From the NCBI GenBank assembly GCA_946902875.1, contig OX336353.1, forward strand, positions 18,551,151 through 18,615,150: a stretch of 64,000 nucleotides of DNA. Direction: 5' to 3'. The number at the start of each line of letters is the position of its first letter. The stretch's first letter is position 1. The position numbers were made by a program, and so were the translations under genes. The notes under the pieces were generated by a model. It did no database searches. It saw only the letters and a list, made by a program, of their open reading frames with translations, and was not told the DNA's origin. Of the stretch, positions 1-10,865 are shown in pieces. Origin of the DNA: Nematopogon swammerdamellus (lineage: Eukaryota; Arthropoda; Insecta; Lepidoptera; Adelidae).

Positions 1-240
1 AAATTTCCGAATTGTGATCAGACAGAAGCCGCAGGACAAAGATGAATTTAAGCTGTATGTTAAATTTTTACTTATTTAGGGTTTACAATTGTGTCTACAA
101 ATTGTTGATAGATAGAAAGAAATAATTTATAGCTTCAAAAACATTTTTCAGAAACAAACGATAAGTATGTAAATTACATGAAGGGTAAAGGCGGACTTAT
201 CTCTTACAAAAAAACAATTATCAACCTTTAAATTATTCTA

Positions 241-345
241 TTACGTAAGCAGCGAATTGGCATTGCCATTCAGCGGGGGAATGCACCACCCGTCATGGGG
301 ACCATGCCGTTGGTCCCCATGATTGATGAATATTTTTGTATAATT
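241..345 (+). mobile_element. LINE fragment, reverse transcriptase C-terminus
   Basis: The + strand reads QRIGIAIQRGNAPPVMGTMP, the C-terminal signature of a non-LTR element also seen, diverged, at 19622-19840 and 32690-32890. Only the end of the ORF remains, followed by AT-rich 3' sequence. Confidence 0.65.
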
Positions 346-536
346 AACTTTATATATTATGTTTTTTTTTGACGAACTAGTTGAACTACTATAAAGTCTT
401 AAATGAATTAAAAAAAAAGTAATTAAATAAACTTGTGCTTTAGAGAGAGATTTTAAGGCCATCTAGTTCTTACTATATGAACTGAATTCGCCTAAAAGGG
501 CTTTACTTGCCAATCAAGTATATTTATTATATATTG

Positions 537-868
537 TCAGCCTCGGTAGCTCAGTGGTGAGGTTGGTCGACTGTCGGTCGGATCATAAGCACACCTGCGC
601 GCGTTCAGTGAATGGATGGGTGACCGCTCGACCGTTGGATGCTGACCGTGGTTCGGATTCCACGTAAAACTATAGGCCCCTTCCCTTCTTACCTTACTAG
701 GTGGTAGGGTTTAACCCGCCCGGGTTGATACCACCGCAACTTTAGTGTAGCCGGCACGACCGAAGGGAAGCACTGACGTGGCACCCAGTTCACCAAGGTG
801 TTATGGGCTGTCATCACGAATGTTGTAGGTGATGTAAACAACTGTGTCAGTTTCCATAAAAAATACCG
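537..868 (+). mobile_element. SINE family B (tRNA/5S-headed), full length but diverged head
   Basis: Starts GCCTCGGTAGCTCAGTGG (Pol III A-box), has the 5S-like GGATGGGTGACCGCT, then GGTTCGGATTCC (B-box). The shared body follows (GGTGGTAGGGTTTAACCCGC) and it ends GTGTCAGTTTCCATAAAAAA. The 5S-like part is more degenerate than in the copy at 10061. Confidence 0.75.
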
Positions 869-1164
869 AATTTATTGTTGAGCAACAAAGCAGTTGTACT
901 TTACCCTTTGAAGCGCCCTTAGTTAATTTAAGGGCGTGTTAAAACCGGCGTATGATTTGATTAAGGCCTCACTTCTCTTTTTATGACAGCCGGCGTAACT
1001 CTAGCGCACCGTAACCTAATGTACTTACGGCTGCTACACACGTCTTTGACATAAAGAGTAATTTTTAAAAGAGCTAAAAATGCGAGTACGTTTTTTGTGA
1101 GAAATAGCTATGTGGAATTACAAGACTTTTTAGTTTACCATACCCCGTACGGAATACGTATAAA

Positions 1165-1560
1165 GCGGTGGGTGGCCGAGTGGTTTGGGCATCCGCTTCT
1201 CATGCGAGGGGTGCGAGGTTCGAATCCCGTCGGCGTGTACCAATGAGTTTTTTATGACGAAAAAATTTACGTGCACACCTCACCTGCTGCTTCACCGTTC
1301 GGAACCGGTGTAAAACTAGGTCCCTTCCCTTGCCCCTTACTAGGTGGTAGGCTCAAATTGTAGCCGACTGAGTTGGTACCACCGTACTGGATGTAGGATG
1401 CCCGCATAGCAGCCTCAGTTGTGTTTTCCTCTAGTCCAGTATAGCCAGCAATCCAGGGAAGTCTCCGGTATGGCACCCACCTTCTCGGAGGTGATATTGG
1501 CTGGACGGAGCATGTGCTTTGTCACCTCCGACTCAGCCCCCCATATCGGATTACATAAAA
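1165..1560 (+). mobile_element. SINE family A (tRNA-headed)
   Basis: The head has A-box GGTGGCCGAGTGG and B-box GGTTCGAATCC, 55-60 nt apart as in a tRNA gene. It continues TTCACCGTTCGGAACCGGTG, then the body with CTAGGTGGTAGG and the tail CGGATTACATAAAA. Near-identical architecture at 7827-8239. Confidence 0.8.
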
Positions 1561-1564
1561 ACAA

Positions 1565-1700
1565 CCTATTTCTAAGCCTACAACGTCTGTCTGTCTGTCT
1601 GTCTGCCCGTCTGTCCATCCGTATGTCTATCTTTGGAACCGTAATAGCTAGCCGGATGAAATTTTCCCAGATATCTCAAAAACTTTTTTATTTCGGAAAA
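1565..1700 (+). mobile_element. Fragment of the GTTCCGTA-type interspersed repeat (family R)
   Basis: Contains a CTGT run and then GGAACCGTAATAGCTAGCC, matching the interior of the copies at 31333 and 35255. Confidence 0.55.
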
Positions 1701-1756
1701 ACATGAGGATTGCGCTGGCGAAATTAATGTACTGACCGATACAACACCCTGTATAT
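1701..1756 (+). mobile_element. Right end of the ACAGGGTGTT TIR element (family T)
   Basis: AACATGAGGATTGCGCTGGC then AATGTACTG and ACACCCTGTA match the right end of the complete copy at 33614-34067. Confidence 0.65.
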
Positions 1757-1917
1757 TATAAATTATAGACAACCGGCACTGGCCTTTGGCCAAAAATTCA
1801 ATAGAAGATCCGACACAGCCATCGCATAACCACGCTCAGAGAGGCGCCATATAACACGACACCACCCATATTTAACACTCACCGGAAGACCGTTTCATAG
1901 TCTTATGGCATTTATTG

Positions 1918-2160
1918 GGATTATATTGTAACTTCAGTTAGTTACAATATAATCCCATCTATAATCTATAGTTACAATATAATCAAACGTCGCGTCATGC
2001 GGCTTGTGAATTTGTGAATGACCCTGTGGCTGTGGTATCCCGCGATTGTAACTATCAGTTAGTTACAATATAATCCCATCTATAATCTATAGTTACAATA
2101 TAATCCAACGTCGCGTCATGCGACTTGTGAATTTGTGAATGACCCTGTGGTGTCCCGCGA
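1918..2160 (+). repeat. Two-copy tandem duplication, about 119-bp unit, with internal palindrome
   Basis: Two nearly identical units start near 1926 and 2045. Each contains AGTTACAATATAATCCCATC and then CGTCGCGTCATGCG. The first is preceded by an inverted partner (ATTATATTGTAACT facing AGTTACAATATAAT), giving a small hairpin. Confidence 0.75.
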
Positions 2161-2540
2161 CCGCGACAGAACCGCTGCAACTCAGTAGGGACGTCGGCAT
2201 AGTCGGCTCCCTAAGTGTGTTCTATCGTCTATTTCACGGGGAGTATTCGGCGTCCCCATTCCGCCTCCGCACGACGCGTACTGGACAGGGGACACGGAGG
2301 TGCGCACCAACCGGTTCCGTAGGTATTTTATTCACAGAACGGGAAAATGTGGAACACACTCCCTTTCCATGTATTTCCTCCTAAGTACAGCCTGGGTTTT
2401 TCCAAACGGGCTTGAAAAGGCTCCTGTCAGGCCAGCATGCGTTCGCAATTCCCGTGCATCACAGAATGTCCATGTCCATGGGCATAGTTAGACACCTTCT
2501 CGTAGGTGAAATGATACCACATGTCGCGCTTACCTTAAAA
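2157..2540 (+). mobile_element. LINE family L fragment, RT C-terminus and 3' end
   Basis: The sense strand keeps frame-shifted pieces of a non-LTR C-terminus (VGSLSVFYRLFHGE; TGKCGTHSLSMYF) and the 3' UTR mark ACCTTCTCGTAGGTGAAATG, ending in poly(A). Same family as 62475-62935, which preserves the frame best. Confidence 0.7.
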
Positions 2541-2544
2541 AAAA

Positions 2545-3260
2545 AACTACTTGAAAAAATTTAATAATCTTCGAAATATGTTATTGTTCCTTATTGGTGT
2601 GCCATAATGAATTTCTACTTATTTCTGTAAAACAACAACTTATTCCTTTTGAATATGCAAACTCCTTGAAAGATTACGAAGATTCAATATATTAATTAAA
2701 TTAATTATTAAAGAAGAAGATTAGGTATGTACTAATTTGAAAATACTAAAATAAATGTTACTGTTATTAAAATTTTAAGTTGAGTATTTTATTTAAAAAA
2801 ATACTCAACGTATTTTTACAACATTCATAAGCGTTCGCGCGAGTTTAAGCGCAAAAAAGTACGTGTGACTTCAGTAACCTAAACAAAGCATAAACACAGA
2901 TAAAGTTTATTTAATAACACGTATTTTTGTGCTATAACCATTATTCGTACATTCAGTGGGGCTGTTAGGAACATGTGTTACACTCTGCCATAGAACTATT
3001 AGCTGCGATAACATGCAGAGACTAAATTGAAAGAAAAAAAAGTACCTACATCGTAATAATAATAATTGAATGAAAATGAAATATTCATTACATTATAATA
3101 ACATATCAATTAATTTTGCAGTCTAAACTCCTCTTAACTAACTTCCTCTCCCCTAAACTAGCTTCATAGCTGAGGCTGTAACATAAGAGAGAGGTATTCA
3201 GTAAGCGTAATTTCTTTTTTATTTACTGTATAAATTATAATGTTTTCTTTTAATTAAGAA
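2545..3260. other. AT-rich stretch, nothing recognised
   Basis: No coding frame, RNA or repeat identified. There is a small perfect hairpin at 2779-2809 (GTTGAGTATTTT facing AAAATACTCAAC). Confidence 0.5.
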
Positions 3261-3261
3261 C

Positions 3262-3325
3262 ACAACATATGGCGCCGAGCCTCCCGCAAGGTGTCTAACG
3301 AAGCTCAAGGACATTCAGTCTTATG
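3262..3325 (-). mobile_element. LINE family L 3'-end fragment, antisense
   Basis: ATGGCGCCGAGCC and GGTGTCTAACGA are the antisense 3' end of family L. Confidence 0.6.
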
Positions 3326-3539
3326 TATGTATCTACAAAAAGAAACATACATACATCTATAACATTCACCACACATCTATCCCCTCTCCCGAGATGAACT
3401 TGGGCGGGGACTGATGTAATACCAGTAGTACTGGTCCAGTACAAGATGCTGAAAGTCTAAAACGACCAGACCAAGAATTTTCGGCGCTTTCCTCTCGTCT
3501 TGCCGACTATACTTGAAGTCACAGACTGAAGCGAACGAA

Positions 3540-3622
3540 TAATATTTTGATCTTCCTCCCTGCCCATCCATTTCCCCCTAAGTACAGTCTCGGGTCCTTC
3601 TAGAGGGGCGTCAATATATATA
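3540..3622 (+). mobile_element. LINE family L fragment
   Basis: CAAGTACAGTCTCGGG-like sequence (here CTAAGTACAGTCTCGGGTCC) followed by AGAGGGGCGT, as in the other family L copies. Confidence 0.6.
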
Positions 3623-3629
3623 TAATAAA

Positions 3630-4057
3630 AAGATGAAAGCGTTTACTTACATAAAGGAGTCGGGGGACCGCTAAGTAAATTTATGTGCAGCTCTGAAATT
3701 TTTTATTTTATTTACTTAGCGGTTCCCCGACCTCTTTAAGTAAGTAAATGCAAATTATTTTTGACTTTTTAAGGGTTAGGGGTTTTTTTTAAATTTGTAA
3801 TTTAATTTTTATTTCAAACTTTTCTAAAAAAGCCCGCATGCAAATCGGTCCAATTTTTAAGATAATAAATTTTTTGATTACGATTTCAAACATAGCTAAC
3901 AACCATCCCGATTAAACCAGCTTTGTAATAAAAAAAACCGCATCCACATCGGTCCATCCGTTTGGGAGCTACGATGCCACAAACAGACACACCCTTACAC
4001 ACATACGCACACACACTAAACTTATAATACCCCTCTTTTTTCGTCGGGGGTTAAAAA
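3630..4057 (+). mobile_element. Foldback element (family FB), right arm intact
   Basis: The central palindrome has GGAGTCGGGGGACCGCTAAG facing CTTAGCGGTTCCCCGACCTC. The right arm runs through CATCGGTCCATCCGTTTGGG and ends CTCTTTTTTCGTCGGGGGTT. The left arm is cut to about 30 bp. CA-rich simple sequence sits near the terminus. Confidence 0.7.
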
Positions 4058-4136
4058 TATAAGACTGCATTAGTGTAGCGTGTATGTGTGCGGGTGTATG
4101 TTTGTGTGTGTGAGCTCGTGTATTGTGTGTGAAGAT

Positions 4137-4260
4137 GTATACACGGTGTTGCAACCCCAACCGTAAAACCCGAAAGGAGGTGATTCTATACGTGAAATAG
4201 AACCACTTTTGTTCTACGACTTTTTAATTTGAAGAAAAAAAATTTTTTTTCTTCATACAT
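4137..4260 (+). mobile_element. Partial MITE (family M)
   Basis: Begins ACACGGTGTTGCAACCCCAA and contains the A/T palindrome GAAGAAAAAAAATT facing TTTTTTTTCTTC. The left half matches the complete copy at 17333-17610; the right end is not recognisable. Confidence 0.6.
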
Positions 4261-4429
4261 TATATCATTTTGAATATGTTGTGATATAACTATGGGCATT
4301 TTGGTTTTATTTGGGATACTGATCAACAGCAGAGTTATTCGGCTACCAATAAAAAAAAATTTACAATCATAGTGGCATATTTTTAGTCGTAGTACCTAAA
4401 CATTTTGTACGAGATGTAAATTTTCAACG

Positions 4430-5410
4430 TTTTTAAAAAAATGCTCATATCATAAAAAACAAATGGCTCCGATTTTTTTTCTTATTTTTCCCTGGGTAGT
4501 CATAAACTGGCCTACTCCCTGGTTCCCGCTTGACGTTGAGTTTTGGGACACGTTGTATATGGTGTGTGTAAGTGAGTTTATTTTCTATCTTTATACATTC
4601 TATGGTTCCTTGTACGCGCGCAGTATTAATAACGTGTTAACAGGAAGTAACGCGCAAAACAGGAAAAGAAAAATTATGACCAAGGAAACATTTGAAAAAT
4701 CGCTAAACTTCGCCTTGGGGGTATGTTGCGCATTCTCTCCCGGCTTATTGACTTGTACGAGAAAAGTGCAACTTACATAGGTACATACCGTACATTGTAT
4801 CGTGGAAGAGAATAGGTGTTCCTATTAAGAGGATTCATATGGCAAAACAACGAAAATTGTTCTATTTTTGGTATATTTTATAAAACTTCAAACAAAAATT
4901 TAGTTCTATGAAGTAGGTACATAATATGAAAAAAAAAATTTTAACTAGATAATATGTACTAAACACTGCAGCAGGCTTTTTAAATTTGCATTATTTTTTC
5001 ATGATGAAAAAAAAATCTGAATGTGACTATTTTAATTTCTAATGTGGAGCTAGCTCCATACTGGATAATTATTTTGAAATAAAGTTTACGCCACTGTATA
5101 GGGAATTTAATTTTCCAGACACTAAAGCAGCATTGTTTGAAAAAAAAAACAAATCCTAATAATTTTTAGATGAACAAAATCTACGAAATTCACCATATAA
5201 ACGCGCGCACTGCGCTCGATTGCTCAGTGCCGCCGACTCGAATTTTTGTTTTGCCATTTTTTTTTTTGGAAAGCACGATGACATAATGGCGCGCGCCAGA
5301 CTAACCCAGAGGTGTAGTCCGACGGCGCCCACGGGCAATCGAATATTTACGGGGGCTGCGAATACCATTACGGCCGGCTATAGGTGCACCTTCACATTAT
5401 GTTACATTAC
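4430..5410. other. Unassigned stretch with one 105-residue open frame
   Basis: The + strand is open from 4463 to 4780 (hydrophobic N-half, basic middle). No family resemblance, no intron signals and no support from neighbours, so I do not call it a gene. The remainder is AT-rich. Confidence 0.4.
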
Positions 5411-5411
5411 T

Positions 5412-5633
5412 TAGGTTTTTTTTTATGGAAACTGACACGGTGTTGGCTACATCACCTATCACCAACTACATCCGTGATGTCAGCCATGGTGAACTATGTC
5501 AGTGCTACCCTTAATTTCATGTCGGCTACACTGAACTGGACGGAAAAAACGAATTATTTACATAGCTGTTTCGACCTACCTTTCATTCAGTGCGGTGGTA
5601 CCAACCCGGGCGGGTTAAACTCTACTTCCTAGT
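5412..5633 (-). mobile_element. SINE family B, 5'-truncated
   Basis: Starts with poly(T)ATGGAAACTGACACG and carries the family B body to the GTTAAACTCTACTTCCTAGT point. The head is missing. Confidence 0.75.
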
Positions 5634-5639
5634 ACTATC

Positions 5640-5970
5640 TCATCTTATTTAGCTCACATCTTTGTGCCACACAAATTTAATCATGACTTTGCCTGCTGCG
5701 ATGAATTTTCCATATTTCATAAATCTTTAATGAATCTAAAATTATGACAATGATTGATGTTAGTAAATAAAATAAATAACCGCGCATCCAGTTACGACTG
5801 AAACAGTCTAAGCGGTGACAAGAGTCTGAATATAACTGTTGTAAGCCGTCGGTCGGTACACATCTGAAGAACGATAGCTGGCGACGTTCGTGGCGAACAC
5901 TACCGAACGCTAAACTAACGAGCACTCTAGACGGATGGATGCACGATCTTGGCTACGCGTATTCATTTTT
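5640..5970. other. Nothing recognised
   Basis: AT-rich with short antisense open frames only. Confidence 0.4.
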
Positions 5971-5971
5971 A

Positions 5972-6468
5972 ACCCCAGACGCAAAAAACGGAGGGGTGTT
6001 ATAAGTTTGATGTGTGTGTGTATGTGTGTGTGTCTGCTGTGGCATCGTAGCTCCCAAACGGATGGACCGGTTTGGATGCGTTTTTTTATTAGGAAGATTG
6101 TTTAATCGGGATGTTTCTTAGCAATAGTTGTAATCAAGTAATCAAGTAATTAAATTAAATTAAATTAAAAAAATTATTATCTTAAAATGTGGACCGATTT
6201 GCATGCGGTTTTTTTTTAAAGCTGGAAATAAAAGTTAAATTACAAATTTAAAAACCCCTGACCCTTAAAAAGTCAAAAATAATTTCCATTTACTTATTTA
6301 AAGGAGTCGGTGGACCGCTAAGTAAATAAAATATAAAAACTCAGAGCTGCGTGGGAATTTACTTAGCGGTTCACCGACTCCTCTTAGTAAGTAAATGGAA
6401 ATTATTTTTGACTGTTTTAAGGGTCGGGGGTTTTTTAAGTTTGTAATTTAACTTTTATTTCAAGATTT
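5972..6468 (+). mobile_element. Foldback element (family FB), left arm intact
   Basis: The left terminus is AACCCCAGACGCAAAAAACG then GGAGGGGTGTTATAAGTTT. A GT-rich tract, CCAAACGGATGGACC and the central palindrome follow (GGAGTCGGTGGACCGCTAAG facing TTACTTAGCGGTTCACCGAC). The right arm stops after about 100 bp. Mirror image of the truncation in the copy at 3630. Confidence 0.75.
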
Positions 6469-6544
6469 TTGTTCGTTCGTTCGTGTTCAACTTGTTCAAT
6501 GTACCTATATTTGTATGGTAGCCAAAGCAATCTTTGGCGTAACC

Positions 6545-6845
6545 TTGCCCGGTCCGCATCACGCGCACCGGGTTGGGTTTGCATCCCTAAACGTTTGACT
6601 TACCGCGATTGCGTACTAATCGGCTCTGCAGATCTTTTCTCTATAAAACCGGTAAATTCTGGAACGCTCTCACTGCCCATATATTTCCCCTCAAGTACAG
6701 TCTCGGGACCTTCAAGAGGGGCGTGAATAGGCACCTGTCAGGCCGCCATGACATTCGCAACTCTGGCATGCGACCGAATGTCCATGGGCGTCGTTAGACA
6801 CCTCATGGGTGGTTGGGGTCACATGTCGCACTTTATATAAAAAAA
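6545..6845 (+). mobile_element. LINE family L fragment
   Basis: Sense coding remnants (TNRLCRSFLYKTGKFWNAL; GVNRHLSGRHDIRNS) followed by the 3' UTR and poly(A). Frameshifts relative to the 62.5-kb copy. Confidence 0.75.
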
Positions 6846-7405
6846 TGGAAACGCCATTTTATTCAAAGTGCCGTAACCCACTCGTCCCGGCCCCGGTGTG
6901 GTACTCCTGAAATATTTTTTTAAGCTGAAGTGAGTGTCTTTTATATTTAAAAAAACCATGTCAAGCATAAACAATTGCGCAGTTTGAAGCAGTTTGCATT
7001 CGCTTGTTCGTGTGTACACATCGTATAATTTACGTGAACTAGCAAAGTTTGTCGACACGAAGAAAAGCGGCCGTCTCGCCTTAAAATATGAATTTATGTT
7101 GAACTTGTATCTTTTGTTCCACAACAACATCACTGTTTATATTACACACTTCTAAACTTAAAGAAGGATTTATTGCTACTTAAAACACAACTTTGTAACT
7201 CTGAAATTCTACTCCACCGAAATATATGGGCTTTTCTTGTTAAATTAATTAAAATTCAGCGAAACATTTTAACATACCTCAGTGTTAAATTCAAGAACAT
7301 TTGAATAGACAGACTAAGAAATGTGAGTAGATTTATTATCATTGCTCTTATTGAAAAATGATAAAGCTAAATACACAAAATATAATGCCGATATAAGTTT
7401 TTTGT
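6846..7405. other. Nothing recognised
   Basis: AT-rich; an antisense 104-residue open frame (6819-7133) overlaps the LINE tail and shows no family features. Confidence 0.4.
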
Positions 7406-7407
7406 TT

Positions 7408-7530
7408 TTTCTTTTTATGGAAACTGACACGGTTGGCTCCCTCCCTTACCTAATCTCAACACCTTTGTGAACTAGGTGCCCATTCAGCGGTTCCCTTCGG
7501 ACGTGCCGGCTACACTCAACTGGACGGAAA
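7408..7530 (-). mobile_element. SINE family B 3' fragment
   Basis: TTTTTATGGAAACTGACACG through GGCTACACTCAACTGGACGG. It breaks directly into a LINE family L fragment. Confidence 0.65.
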
Positions 7531-7715
7531 ACAACGCTCTCCCTGCCCACATATTTCCCCCCCCAAGTATAGTCTCGGGTCCTTCAAGAGAGGCGTGAAT
7601 AGGTACCTGACAGGCCGGCATGGCATTTTCAACCTCCGCATTTGACCGGGTATCCGTGGACGTCATTAGACACCTTAGGCTGGATACCATATGTCGCGCC
7701 TTCAATAAAAAAAAG
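7531..7715 (+). mobile_element. LINE family L 3' fragment
   Basis: CTCCCTGCCCACATATTTCC, CTTCAAGAGAGGCGTGAAT and the 3' end with AATAAAAAAAA. Confidence 0.7.
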
Positions 7716-7826
7716 TTATTGTTTCATAGAACGAAACTCTCTTGTTTTTCCTAATTTTTCAATACTTCCGAGAAAATAATATAAGTTCTTTATGGAACTT
7801 GGCAATATGTACCATGTCTAAGTTTA

Positions 7827-8239
7827 AGCGGCGGGTGGCCGAGTGGTTTGGGCATCGGCTTCTCATGCGTCGAGAGGTCCGCGGTTCGAATCCCGTCGGC
7901 GTGTAGCAATGAGTTTTTTCTCACGAAAAAATTTACGTGCATACCTACACCTGCTGCTTCACCGTTCGGAACCGGTGTAAAACTGTAGGTCCCTTCCCTT
8001 GCGCCTTACTAGGTGGTAGGCTCAAATTGTAGCCGACTGGGTTGGTACCACCGTACTGGATGTAAGATGGCCGCATAGCAGCCTCGGCTGTGTTCTCCTC
8101 TAGTCCAGTATAGCCAGCAATCCAGGGAAGTCTCCGGTATGGCACCTACCTTCTCGGAGGTGATATTGGCTGGTCGGAGCATGCGCTTTGGCCCCTCCGA
8201 CGCAGCCACCCAGACCGGACTACATAAAAAAAAAAAAAA
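7827..8239 (+). mobile_element. SINE family A, complete copy
   Basis: The best-preserved copy: A-box GGTGGCCGAGTGGTTTGGGC, B-box GGTTCGAATCCCGTC, linker TTCACCGTTCGGAACCGGTG, body ending CCGGACTACATAAA and a 15-nt A tail. Its Pol III boxes look intact, so it could be transcribed. Confidence 0.85.
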
Positions 8240-8336
8240 TTAATGTCAGTGCTTCCCTCTGGTCGTGCCGTCTATACTTGTAGTCATAGATTGAAGCGAA
8301 CCAAAAAGACGCATACCTAATCAATCAATGTGTATT

Positions 8337-8663
8337 TCGTCCTATAGGTAAAGGACCACAGAGCATGAAATGCGCGCGGCCGCCCCTACTAGAGGCGCCG
8401 TGAGCGCGATTTCTCCACAACGCCGTTGAAGCCTGTGGGCGCGGCCTATGACTTACATATGTGTGTTGTGCGTGTGCATTTGTTTTGTGCGTGTGCCTAA
8501 CTTGCTCCTCTTTGTGTGTAGTGTCGATACTAGTACACACACACACATACGAAGCGCTAGCAGCTCAGCGTACGGTTATTGGGTTTCAAATATCATCGCT
8601 TAGGGCGCCTCTAGTAGGGGGCGCGGGCGGTAGGTATTTGATGCTCTGTGTAAAGGACGTATA
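8337..8663 (+). mobile_element. MITE (family N) with inverted ends
   Basis: The arms CACAGAGCATGAAAT and CCCCTACTAGAGGCGCC (8354-8400) are inverted at 8608-8655 (GCGCCTCTAGTAGGGG; ATTTGATGCTCTGTG). The interior has GTGTGTAGTGTCGATACTAG and a CA run. An antisense copy is at 55995-56395. Confidence 0.75.
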
Positions 8664-8969
8664 ACTGTCTTATTTTTCCTTGAGTATAACAAAATAGGGA
8701 AAAACAAGACATTAATTCTTAAAGAATTCAACTTAAGTACATGAAACTTTTCAAACTCTTTGCAAATAATGATTTGTCTGCAAACTTGGCCATTTTGTCG
8801 TCGGTTAAAAGTTGTAAGTATGGACTTTTACTGAAATTTCGTATTTTTGTTAAGTGTACCTCCATATTTTTTTGTGAATATTTTCGTTCATTCTATTTTA
8901 TTATCAGCGTGTAAAAGGAGTCGAATACAATGCCCGACCATATCATTATCTAAACTCTCCTTGTTATTT

Positions 8970-9705
8970 CCTTAGTTTTTAGGGTTCCGTAGTCAACAAG
9001 GAACCCTTATAGTTTCGCCATGTCCGTCCGTCTGTCCGTCTGTCCGTCCGTCTGTCCGTCCGTCTGTCCGTCCGACTGTCTGTCCGCGGCTTAGCTCAGA
9101 GACCCTTAGTACTAGAAAGTTGTAAATTGGTACGGCTAGTAATATTAATAACGACGACAAAGTGGTAAAATAAAAATTTTGAAATAATTTTTTTTTCGTG
9201 TAGGGGAGGTCCCCTACACGTAAAGTGGGGATGATTTTTTTTTCACGTCTACCCCATCGTTTGGGGTGTCGTTGGATAGGTCTCTGGAAAATATTGCGGG
9301 TTTGTGAAAAGCATTTTTCGGTTTAGGGATCTGTTTGCGAACTATTAAGCTTTTAAGTGCAAATTTTTGCTAGAGTCAAGTGTCCCCCCTCCCCCCCCCC
9401 CCTGCCAGCTAAACGGTTGTTATTAGATATGTGAAAAAATTCACAGCAGTAGTACATATATCGAAATTAAAAGGAACACTATCACAGCTAAGTAGGCTGT
9501 AGAGGTTCACGAGTAATAGTCGACCAACTTATAAAATGTACGGACGACAGCCATCATTTCACTGTTGAAGAACTTTTTCAAATTAACATTCATTTATTTC
9601 CCCTACGAAATTATACAAATAATCAAATAATTTATTTTGATAGGGTTCCACAACTACGGAACCCTACACTGCGCGTGGCCCGACACGCACTTGGCCGCTT
9701 TTCTT
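8970..9705 (+). mobile_element. Long family R element with terminal inverted AGGGTTCCGTAG motifs
   Basis: Left end TTAGGGTTCCGTAGTCAACA, then a GTCCGTCTGTCC microsatellite. A central short inverted pair (GTAGGGGAGGTCCCCTAC) follows. The right end is TAGGGTTCCACAACTACGG, then AACCCTACACTGCGCGTGG. A poly(C) tract is at 9384-9402. No transposase frame. Confidence 0.6.
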
Positions 9706-10060
9706 ATTCCGTTTTTATACAATTTGTTCTGTCAAACTTGTTCACTTGTCTGTCATTCAAATGACGCATGCCGAACAAGCGTTGATATCGTCTGAGGTTG
9801 ATACAGTAAAGGCCGTGATACACATGCCTGTGGCTGGCACGCTAGGAGCTGGTAAGCTGGCATGCCTGCTACTGCTACTGGCATTCTGTGTCGAAATGAT
9901 ACGCATGCCTGTGGCTGGCATGCCAGTTTCTATGCCGCTGACAGCTAGCGTGCGAGTCTCCCCTCCCCACTCCCCCGCGAGGGGAAAAAATCAAACGTCG
10001 TGCGATCTACTGGCATGACTTGTACTGGAGTGAGCTACTGGAACAATGGCGATACACATA
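9706..10060. other. Spacer with short direct repeats
   Basis: GATACACATGCCTGTGGCTG and GATACGCATGCCTGTGGCTG occur about 77 bp apart. A 90-residue open frame covers this but shows no family features. Confidence 0.4.
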
Positions 10061-10441
10061 GCCTCGATAGCTCAGTGGTGCAGACACTCAACTGTTGCTA
10101 TTGAATGTTAAGCAACGCTGGGTGCGGTCAGTACTTGGATGGGTGACCGCTGACCGTTGGAGGCTGACCGAGGTTCGGATTCCTCGTAAAGCTGTAGGTC
10201 CCTTCCCTCCTAATCTTACTTGGTGGTAGGGTTTAACCCGCCCGGGTTGGTACCACCGCACTGAATGAAACGTCGGTCTAAACGGCTATGTAAATAGTTT
10301 GTGTTTTCCGACCAGTTCAGTGTAGCCGGCACGATCAAAGGGGGAAGCACTGACATGGCACCTAGTTCACCCGTGTTATGGGCTGACATCACGGATGTTG
10401 TAGGTGATGTAGCCAACCGTGTCAGTTTCCATTAAAAAAAA
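10061..10441 (+). mobile_element. SINE family B, complete copy with tRNA/5S chimeric head
   Basis: Order in the head: tRNA-type A-box TAGCTCAGTGG (10068), a 5S rRNA-like block at 10107-10151 (TTAAGCAACGCTGGG then GTACTTGGATGGGTGACCGC), and tRNA-type B-box GGTTCGGATTCC (10172). The body and GTGTCAGTTTCCATTAAAAA tail follow. The 5S-like block corresponds to the 3' half of insect 5S rRNA, including its C-box. Confidence 0.85.
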
Positions 10442-10442
10442 A

Positions 10443-10865
10443 CTTCTAATTGGAGTAGTCCCATACGCATATCTGTTTACCATAGAAATCCTTCAAGGAT
10501 GCCGTATTGAAACCCAAACAAAAACATCCCTAACGATTTCCAACACCTAATTGGAGTAGTCCCATACGGATATTATAAGTTTACCATAAAAATCCTTCAA
10601 GGACGCCATATTAAAACTAAAAAATCCCTAACGAGTTCCATCATCTAATTTGAGTAGTCCCATACGAATATCTGTTCACCATGGAAATCCTTCAAGGACA
10701 CTATAATTAAAACGCATAAAAACTAAAAAATCCCTAACGAGTTCCATCATCTAATTTGAGTAGTCCCATACGGATATCTGTTTACCATAAAAATCCTTCA
10801 AGGACGCCAAATTAAAACCTATTAAAACAGAGAGAAAAAAAATTCCCTAACGACTTCCATCTGTT
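10443..10865 (+). repeat. Tandem array, four units of about 95-110 bp
   Basis: Each unit contains GAGTAGTCCCATACG, AATCCTTCAAGGA and TCCCTAACGA. Units begin near 10445, 10549, 10645 and 10750, differing mainly in an A-rich spacer. AATCCTTCAAGGA is a near-palindrome. Confidence 0.8.

Noticed and set aside
4463..4780. 105-residue open frame with hydrophobic N-half
   Set aside because: Unrecognised, low-complexity T-rich start, no supporting context; it could be chance in AT-rich DNA.
7827..7910. A genuine tRNA gene at the head of SINE A
   Set aside because: A/B boxes fit, but it is fused to a repeated body with a poly(A) tail and recurs in the window.
10107..10151. A genuine 5S rRNA gene
   Set aside because: Only the 3' half of 5S is present, embedded in a dispersed SINE head.
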